64,000 bases of DNA from G020344215 sp039586575 (GTDB lineage Bacteria > Gemmatimonadota > Gemmatimonadetes > Palauibacterales > KS3-K002). Shown here piece after piece: positions 59,503 through 64,000 of the stretch (positions are counted from its first letter, which is position 1; each line of letters opens with the position of its first letter). The stretch lies in NCBI GenBank assembly GCA_039586575.1, contig JBDHKD010000011.1, positions 1-64,000 of the forward strand. The letters run 5' to 3'. The notes beneath the pieces were generated by a model. That model ran no database searches. It was not told the DNA's origin and saw only the letters and a program-made list of their open reading frames with translations. The position numbers and the translations under genes are program-made.

Positions 59503-60896
59503 AAGAGGAAGCGAGCCGTCTGCGCGACGAGGAAGCAGACCAGGAAGGCTATGGCCAGCGGCATGAGCGTAGCGATGGTCGTCCACTTCATACTCCCGGT
59601 CTCCTTGTAGATGGTCCAGATGGTGGTGGAGCACGGGTTGTGGAGCAGCGAGAAGAGCATCAAGCAGATCGCGGTGAGCAGGGTCCAGCCCTGCTCACCG
59701 ACTAGTAGAGCCTGTAGTTGGGCGAGACTGTCGATCTCGATCATCATGCTGGCACCCATGTAAGTCATCAGGATGGTCGGCACGACGATCTCGTTGGCCG
59801 GGATCGCGATGATGTAGGCGAGCAGGATGACGCCGTCGAGACCGATGGCCAGGCCGAGCGGATCCAGATAGCCCGACACCCAACCGGCCAGCGAGCCACC
59901 CCCCACAGAGACGTTGCTCAAGAGCCAGATGACACCGCCGGCCGGCGCGGCCATCAGCACGGCGCGCCAGAGCACGAAGAGCGTGCGGTCGATGAGCGAC
60001 GTGTAGAAGATCTGGCCGATGTTGGGCCGGCGATAGGGCGGCAGCTCGAGCGTGAAGCTCGAAGCCTCACCCTTCAGCACCGTGCGTGAGAGGATCCAGG
60101 AGACCACGAGCGTCACCAAGACGCCGACCGCCACGACCCCGACTACGGCTCCTGCCGCGGCGAAGCTGGCGAACGATGGCGGGAAGACGGCGGCGATGAA
60201 GACGAGGCCCAGCAGGATCAGCGTCGGGAAGCGGCCGTTGCAGGGCACGAAGTTGTTGGTGAGGATGGCGATGAGCCGCTCGCGCGGCGAGTCGATCACG
60301 CGGCAGGCGATCACGCCGGCGGCGTTACAGCCGAAGCCCATGCTCATCGTCAGGGCCTGCTTGCCGTGGGCGCCGACCCGCTTGAACAGCCAGTCCATGT
60401 TGAACGCCGCGCGTGGCAGGTAGCCGAGGTTCTCCAGGATCGTGAAGAGCGGGAAGAAGATGGCCATGGGCGGCAGCATCACCGAGATCACCCAGGCGAG
60501 CCCGCGGAACACACCGCGCCACAGGAAGCCGGTGAGCCACCAGGGCGCGCCGATCGAGTCGAACAGCGAGGCTGCCGTGTCCTCGACCCTGAACAGCAGG
60601 AAAGCGATGCCCTGCGAGGGGTAGTTGGCGCCGACGATGGTGAGCCAGAAGACCAGCGCCAGCCCGGCCAGCATGATGGGAATCCCCCAGATTCGCGATG
60701 TGAGGATCTGGTCGAGCTTCGCGTCCCAGGTCGGGCCGGCCGGCTTGCCGCGCCGCACCGCACTATCGGCGATGGCGTGGGCATCGGCGTAGAGGGCCTC
60801 GACGACCTGGTCGCGGAAGGCGACATCGAGACCGCGGCGCAGGCTCTCGGCGCGGTCGAGGATGCCGCCGGCGGAGGGTGTGGTGGCCGTCGCCAT
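59499..60896 (-). CDS. feoB: FeoB permease half (split ferrous iron transporter)
   Basis: A 465-residue membrane part of FeoB, normally fused to the GTPase. It starts with the helical linker (FRDQVVEALYADAHAIADSAV), then KLDQILTSRIWGIPIMLAGLALVFWLT, and has both Gate-type motifs: SMGFGCNAAGVIACRVIDSPRERLIAILTNNFVPCNGRFPTLILL and FSLLHNPCSTTIWTIYKETGSMKWT with the conserved cysteines. It brings in Fe2+. It is separated from the GTPase gene by two bases (TGA-GA-ATG) and is out of frame with it, so FeoB is made as two chains. Confidence 0.88.
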   Translation of the reverse strand: MATATTPSAGGILDRAESLRRGLDVAFRDQVVEALYADAHAIADSAVRRGKPAGPTWDAKLDQILTSRIWGIPIMLAGLALVFWLTIVGANYPSQGIAFLLFRVEDTAASLFDSIGAPWWLTGFLWRGVFRGLAWVISVMLPPMAIFFPLFTILENLGYLPRAAFNMDWLFKRVGAHGKQALTMSMGFGCNAAGVIACRVIDSPRERLIAILTNNFVPCNGRFPTLILLGLVFIAAVFPPSFASFAAAGAVVGVVAVGVLVTLVVSWILSRTVLKGEASSFTLELPPYRRPNIGQIFYTSLIDRTLFVLWRAVLMAAPAGGVIWLLSNVSVGGGSLAGWVSGYLDPLGLAIGLDGVILLAYIIAIPANEIVVPTILMTYMGASMMIEIDSLAQLQALLVGEQGWTLLTAICLMLFSLLHNPCSTTIWTIYKETGSMKWTTIATLMPLAIAFLVCFLVAQTARFLF

Positions 60897-60898
60897 TC

Positions 60899-61723
60899 TC
60901 AGCCCGATCGCCTCGCGCTCGCGATCTGCGGCCGGGACCCGATGAGCTCGGCGAACTCACCATCGGCGAGCGCGTTTTCGACTCGCTTGTCACCCTCCAG
61001 CAAACGCAGCGCCACCCAGCGGGCGTTGGGCAGGCCGGGGTAGGTCGCCTCGATCATCGCCGCCAGCTCGTCCACCGAATCGGCTGCCGCCCCGGCGGCG
61101 CGAATGCGGCGCGGCCGCGTCTCGATGACGCCGCCGGCGACGCCGGCCACGGCCTCGATCAACTCGGGCATGCCGTGCGCGGTACGCGCAACCGTCGGCA
61201 CCACGGGGATGCCGAGGTCCCGCGCCAGCGTCTTGTGATTGACCTTGATGCCTTTGCGGCGCGCCTCGTCCATCAAGTTCAGGCAGAGCACGGCCTTGTC
61301 GGTGATCTGCAGGATCTGCAGGGCCAGGTTGAGGTTGCGCTCCAGAACCGTCGCATCGACGACGATGACCGTGCAGTCGGGGCGCCCGAAAAGGATGAAG
61401 TCACGCGCAATCTCCTCGTCGGTCGAGGCGCTGAGCAACGAGTACGTGCCCGGGAGGTCCACCAGCTTGAACTTCTTCTCCCCGTACTCGAAGCCGCCCT
61501 CGGCGCGGGCCACCGTCTTGCCGGGCCAGTTCCCCACGTGCTGCCGGAGGCCGGTGAGCGCGTTGAACACCGTGCTCTTGCCGGTGTTGGGGTTGCCGGC
61601 GAGCGCGACGATGTAGTCCCAGTCGGTAGTGTCGATGCCCAGCTGACGCAGGGTCAGCGGAGCCGTGGGCTCGACGACCGGCAGCGGTCGCCGGCGGATC
61701 GAGCGCGGTCGCTTGGTGGTCAT
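60899..61723 (-). CDS. feoB: FeoB GTPase domain (split ferrous iron transporter)
   Basis: A 274-residue G domain and helical extension of FeoB. G1 is ALAGNPNTGKST, the FeoB-specific switch is HVGNWPGKTVARAEG, G3 is VDLPGTYSL, G4 is LNLMDEA and a later PVVPTVAR forms the G5 region. The helical S-domain follows (ADSVDELAAMIEATYPGLPNARWVALRLLEGDKRV). The stop falls in the natural linker before the membrane part, in the next gene. It overlaps the regulator gene by four bases (ATGA). Confidence 0.9.
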   Translation of the reverse strand: MTTKRPRSIRRRPLPVVEPTAPLTLRQLGIDTTDWDYIVALAGNPNTGKSTVFNALTGLRQHVGNWPGKTVARAEGGFEYGEKKFKLVDLPGTYSLLSASTDEEIARDFILFGRPDCTVIVVDATVLERNLNLALQILQITDKAVLCLNLMDEARRKGIKVNHKTLARDLGIPVVPTVARTAHGMPELIEAVAGVAGGVIETRPRRIRAAGAAADSVDELAAMIEATYPGLPNARWVALRLLEGDKRVENALADGEFAELIGSRPQIASARRSG

Positions 61724-62718
61724 GTCACCGCCTCGATCTCGATCTCATCGCCCTGCTCCCGACGCAGCGCGATCAGCGCGCCCCGCACGCGGTAGGCGGT
61801 CGGCTCGCCCAGTGGGCCGGGGAACGCGCACTCGACGATCGTGCCCGGCGTCAGCCCCAGATCCAGCAAGCGCCGCCTGCCGAACCCCTCCGAGCGTAGC
61901 GCCACGATCCGGCCCGACTGGCCGGGCTCCAGCGACGACAGCTTGACCGGCGGCCGGACCGGGTGCGGCAGGCCCGCGACGAAGACGTTGCTCGCCAACA
62001 CCGGCGCCAGGTCGTGCTCGCGCTCGCCGTCCCAGACGACCAGACGATCCTTGCTGACCTGGCGTACTTCGACCTGCATGCCCAGAGCGATGCCGGCGGC
62101 GACGATCCCGGCCAGCGCTTCCGGCGGTTCGTCCTCCAGGTGAACGACTTTCGCCGGCCGGCCGACCGGCCAGTCGGTCAGCGCGGTCGCCTCCAGGCGC
62201 TCGAGCGCGCCATCGCTCGTGGGGATCGGATCGCCGTGCGGATCCTGCTGTGGGTAGCCGAGCTGTGCCTCGAGCGCGTCCACTTCCTCCGCCGTCATCG
62301 TGTGCTCGCGGCGGTCCGCCGTGGCATGCACTGCCTCCAGCGGCATCCGCAGCTCGTCCGCCAGGTAGCGCTCCAGAAGCCGGTGGGCGCGGATCACCTG
62401 TAGCGCCGCCCGACGCCCCGACGGCGTCAGGCGAAGCCCCGAGCCCGTGGAGTGGGTCAGCTCCCCCTCCTCCATGGCCTCCATCAGCTCCAACGCCTGT
62501 TTGACCGTCACGCTCAACTTGCCCGCCAGCGACTCGGCCGTGGCCAGCGTGCCGCGGAGCTCGCGAGCATGGATGTGCTTGAGGGCGTCCTCGACCAGCA
62601 TCCGCTCACCGCGCCGGCGGGCCAGTTGCCAGCGGTGGAGCTGACCGCGTCGCGGCAGCAAGAGCGCGAGCGTGGCGAGGACGATGAGGGCGATCAGGAG
62701 CGCGAGAGCGGCTTCCAT
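61720..62718 (-). CDS. Membrane-anchored DtxR/MntR-type regulator fused to FeoA domains
   Basis: A 332-residue protein. Residues 4-21 (ALALLIALIVLATLALLL) form an N-terminal membrane helix, followed by RRGQLHRWQLARRRGER. The DtxR winged helix starts MLVEDALKHIHARELRGTLATAESLAGKLSVTVKQAL, and a metal-binding dimerisation domain with AVHATADRREHTMTAEEVDALEAQLG follows. Two FeoA/SH3-like repeats end it; the last has LSSLEPGQSGRIVALRSEGFGRRRLLDLGLTPGTIVECAF. It thus combines regulator and FeoA in one chain, at the head of an operon with feoB. ATG 62718 lies four bases after a DtxR-like box. Confidence 0.85.
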   Translation of the reverse strand: MEAALALLIALIVLATLALLLPRRGQLHRWQLARRRGERMLVEDALKHIHARELRGTLATAESLAGKLSVTVKQALELMEAMEEGELTHSTGSGLRLTPSGRRAALQVIRAHRLLERYLADELRMPLEAVHATADRREHTMTAEEVDALEAQLGYPQQDPHGDPIPTSDGALERLEATALTDWPVGRPAKVVHLEDEPPEALAGIVAAGIALGMQVEVRQVSKDRLVVWDGEREHDLAPVLASNVFVAGLPHPVRPPVKLSSLEPGQSGRIVALRSEGFGRRRLLDLGLTPGTIVECAFPGPLGEPTAYRVRGALIALRREQGDEIEIEAVT

Positions 62719-62720
62719 TT

Positions 62721-62734
62721 TTAGCCTAGCCTAA
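62721..62734. promoter_or_regulatory. DtxR/IdeR-like box, proximal
   Basis: On this strand TTAGCCTAGCCTAA (complement TTAGGCTAGGCTAA), close to an inverted repeat and to the DtxR/IdeR consensus TTAGGTTAGSCTAACC. It lies in the leader, three bases before the regulator's ATG, and would block transcription elongation or translation start when bound. Confidence 0.6.
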
Positions 62735-62743
62735 CGTTGTCAT

Positions 62744-62757
62744 TTAGGCACCCCTAA
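62744..62757. promoter_or_regulatory. DtxR/IdeR-like box, distal
   Basis: TTAGG-CACC-CCTAA, a perfect five-base inverted repeat centred about 23 bases (two helical turns) from the proximal box. It lies at the expected transcription start of the promoter at 62764-62792. Paired sites on one face of the helix suit a dimeric metal-dependent repressor. Confidence 0.6.
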
Positions 62758-62763
62758 AAACGA

Positions 62764-62792
62764 AATCTATCCGGAGCGCGCGGCTGGATCAA
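62764..62792 (-). promoter_or_regulatory. Candidate sigma-70 promoter of the iron operon
   Basis: Minus strand TTGATC (62792-62787), 17-base spacer, TAGATT (62769-62764). The -35 matches four of six bases and the -10 is weaker, but the spacing is ideal and the start would fall in the distal DtxR box. No coding sequence is apparent from here to 63001. Confidence 0.5.
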
Positions 62793-63001
62793 GCGGTGCG
62801 GAACTGACGGAAAGCTGAACGGCGGCCGGTTCGAAATGCTGAAGCGAGTCGTGCGGGACGGGGCGGGTCGGCGACGAGGCTATAGCGCTAAGGTCTTGTG
62901 TTCGTGGATGTTAGGGGATGGGTGCGGCGCCGGCTGGGCGTGGCACTCGGCTTGCCACCCGGTAGAGTGGTGTCGGATAGAGCGACGACGAGGAGGTTCT
63001 G

Positions 63002-63475
63002 GTGAGAGGAGCCGCGGTAGGCAAGCGGGTCATGGCCGTGGTGGTTCTGGGTGCCTGGGCGACCGTGGCCGCCTGCTCGGATCCGCTGGGGCCGGAGCGC
63101 GACGCGTTGGAGGCGAATCGTGCCAGGTGGGCCTCGCTGGAGATCGTGTCCTACCGGTACGAGTACGCGCTGAACTGTTACTGCGGCGGTCCAGGCGCCC
63201 AGCCGGTGGCAGTGCTGGTGCAGGATGGCGACGTGGTGGCGGTCAGCAACCCGGACGGCAGTGAAGTAGCGGGTCCGTGGGAGCCGGCGGACTATCCGAC
63301 GATCGAGGATCTGTTCGACCGGGTCGAGGAGTCGTTGAACCGAGAGCCGTACGAGGCGCGGGTCAAGTACGACGCGCAATACGGCTATCCGGCCGACGCC
63401 TATTTCGATTTCGAGCAGAACGCGATAGACGAGGAGTTCGGTTTCGTGGTGACCGAATTCGTCGTCGTGCGGTAA
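63002..63475 (+). CDS. DUF6174-like lipoprotein
   Basis: A 157-residue lipoprotein (lipobox VAAC) starting with GTG 63002, which has GAGGAGG six bases before it. The mature part reads RARWASLEIVSYRYEYALNCYCGGPGAQPVAVLVQDGDVVAV, then YPTIEDLFDRVEESLNREPYEARVKYDAQYGYPADAYFDFEQNAIDEEFGFVVTEF. The pattern W-x-x-x-x-x-x-SY-x-Y, a Cys pair, and Y-x-x-YG-YP matches DUF6174, a family of unknown function. A second small lipoprotein follows 18 bases later. Confidence 0.75.
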   Translation: MRGAAVGKRVMAVVVLGAWATVAACSDPLGPERDALEANRARWASLEIVSYRYEYALNCYCGGPGAQPVAVLVQDGDVVAVSNPDGSEVAGPWEPADYPTIEDLFDRVEESLNREPYEARVKYDAQYGYPADAYFDFEQNAIDEEFGFVVTEFVVVR

Positions 63476-63493
63476 GTGATCCGGGAGGAGCCA

Positions 63494-63940
63494 GTGCGTT
63501 ATTTGCCGATCGTGATGCTGAGCGTCTTGGCGGCCGCGTGTGCCGGCACGACCGGGCCTGCCGATATCGATGTGGAGCTGGAGCTTGATTTCCGGCTACT
63601 GCTGGGAGGAACGGCGGTTGTCGAGGAAGCGGGCCTGGCGATCGAGTTCAAGGCGGTGCCGCAGGACTCGCGCTGTCCGCCGTACGCCTACTGTGTGTGG
63701 GCGGGCGACGGCGTGGTGGAATTGAGGGTGCGGGATACCGGGTCGGCTGGCGAGGAAACGAGAGTCACGCTGCACACGAATCCGAGCCAGGGCTCGGCGT
63801 CGGCGACGTTCGGCGTCTATCTGATCACGATGCTCTCTCTGGAGCCCTCCTACCGCGTGGCGCAACACACGGACTACGTCGTGACGTTGCGGGTCGTGCA
63901 ACTGAGCGTCCAGTCACTGGACATGGTTGTGCAGGCATAG
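63494..63940 (+). CDS. Small lipoprotein with conserved cysteine pair, unknown function
   Basis: A 148-residue lipoprotein (signal LPIVMLSVLAAAC) from GTG 63494, which has GGAGGAG three bases before it. The mature part is mostly beta and has the motif DSRCPPYAYCVWAGDG, a cysteine-loop pattern shared by many small exported proteins in this and related phyla (DSRCP-x-x-x-x-C-x-W-AG). Its function is unknown. Its last 27 bases overlap a reading frame on the other strand. Confidence 0.6.
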   Translation: MRYLPIVMLSVLAAACAGTTGPADIDVELELDFRLLLGGTAVVEEAGLAIEFKAVPQDSRCPPYAYCVWAGDGVVELRVRDTGSAGEETRVTLHTNPSQGSASATFGVYLITMLSLEPSYRVAQHTDYVVTLRVVQLSVQSLDMVVQA

Positions 63941-64000
63941 GGCGGCCTCGCTGAGGACGCGCGCGCAGCTCACCACCGAATCCAGATCGACCCACTCGAC
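63914..64000 (-). CDS. C-terminal end of a minus-strand gene (possible M20-type peptidase)
   Basis: An open frame enters from the right edge and ends at TGA 63916-63914 after 28 residues: VEWVDLDSVVSCARVLSEAAL, then a short tail. The pattern (E)-W/F-V-x-L-x-S-(V/L)-x-x-x-A-R-x-x-x-x-A-A resembles the last helix of M20-type amidohydrolases or peptidases. The evidence is only this helix and an open frame, so both gene and family are tentative. Confidence 0.35.
   Translation of the reverse strand, partial: VEWVDLDSVVSCARVLSEAALCLHNHVQ

Noticed and set aside
62825..62850. tRNA-like GGTTCGAAAT
   Set aside because: No acceptor or anticodon stem can be drawn around it; a chance match to the T-loop.

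Overview
The window reads as chromosome from a high-GC, diderm (LPS-type) bacterium. The best guess is Gemmatimonadota or a close relative. The main reasons are five tandem lipoproteins of the six-bladed beta-propeller type with the RDSAG-x-x-IVEN signature that is very common in that phylum, several BamA/TamA-like outer-membrane barrels, many lipobox signal peptides, heptosyltransferase-type GT9 enzymes and frequent GTG/TTG starts. The phylum is an inference from protein style, not from a marker gene. I see no rRNA, tRNA, CRISPR array, phage or insertion sequence.

Layout. 1-2.2 kb: a small membrane protein, a broken VCBS-type gene, a frameshifted methyltransferase and a DUF2867-like membrane protein. 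2.2-4.4 kb: a cysteine-rich MarR regulator, an ArsP-type permease and an ArsN2-type acetyltransferase on the minus strand. A matching 19-bp operator precedes both the regulator and the permease, and the regulator has a near-consensus sigma-70 promoter overlapping its operator. 4.6-10.7 kb: surface-glycan genes (two GT9, two GT4, two methyltransferases). 10.7-17.3 kb: a complete carbohydrate ABC importer operon in which the MalF-type permease carries an N-terminal region of about 430 residues resembling a sensor, followed by a membrane protein with an Lcl/DUF1566-like tail. 17.5-24.7 kb: peptidase-type genes (M61, an S9 homologue lacking its catalytic serine and histidine, M55) and an NhaC-like antiporter. 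24.9-28.3 kb: a decayed phoU fragment, an MscS channel and two bacterial PH-domain membrane proteins.

28.4-36.8 kb: a lipoprotein with atypical-kinase motifs joined to an outer-membrane barrel, an internally deleted flavoprotein disulfide reductase, a candidate 23-residue amphipathic peptide, an exported SurE, and a beta-solenoid/outer-membrane barrel fusion. 36.9-43.3 kb: a minus-strand operon with an NtrY-like histidine kinase, an M61-like lipoprotein, a barrel protein and an NtrC-type response regulator, ended by a strong hairpin. 43.3-46.3 kb: FmdB zinc ribbon, nicotinate phosphoribosyltransferase and an APH/AAA fusion in a tight operon. 46.6-50.9 kb: archease, RtcB, two double-domain universal stress proteins and a haem-binding Tll0287-like protein.

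50.9-59.5 kb: five tandem beta-propeller lipoproteins on the minus strand facing away from an ECF sigma factor, its likely anti-sigma factor and a secretin-domain lipoprotein. 59.5-62.8 kb: an iron operon of a membrane-anchored DtxR-FeoA fusion regulator and FeoB split into GTPase and permease genes, with two DtxR-like boxes and a candidate promoter upstream. 63.0-64.0 kb: two small lipoproteins and the C-terminal end of a further minus-strand gene.

An unusual feature running through the window is an octameric direct repeat, GGTCRGTR, present as short tandem arrays at three intergenic sites.
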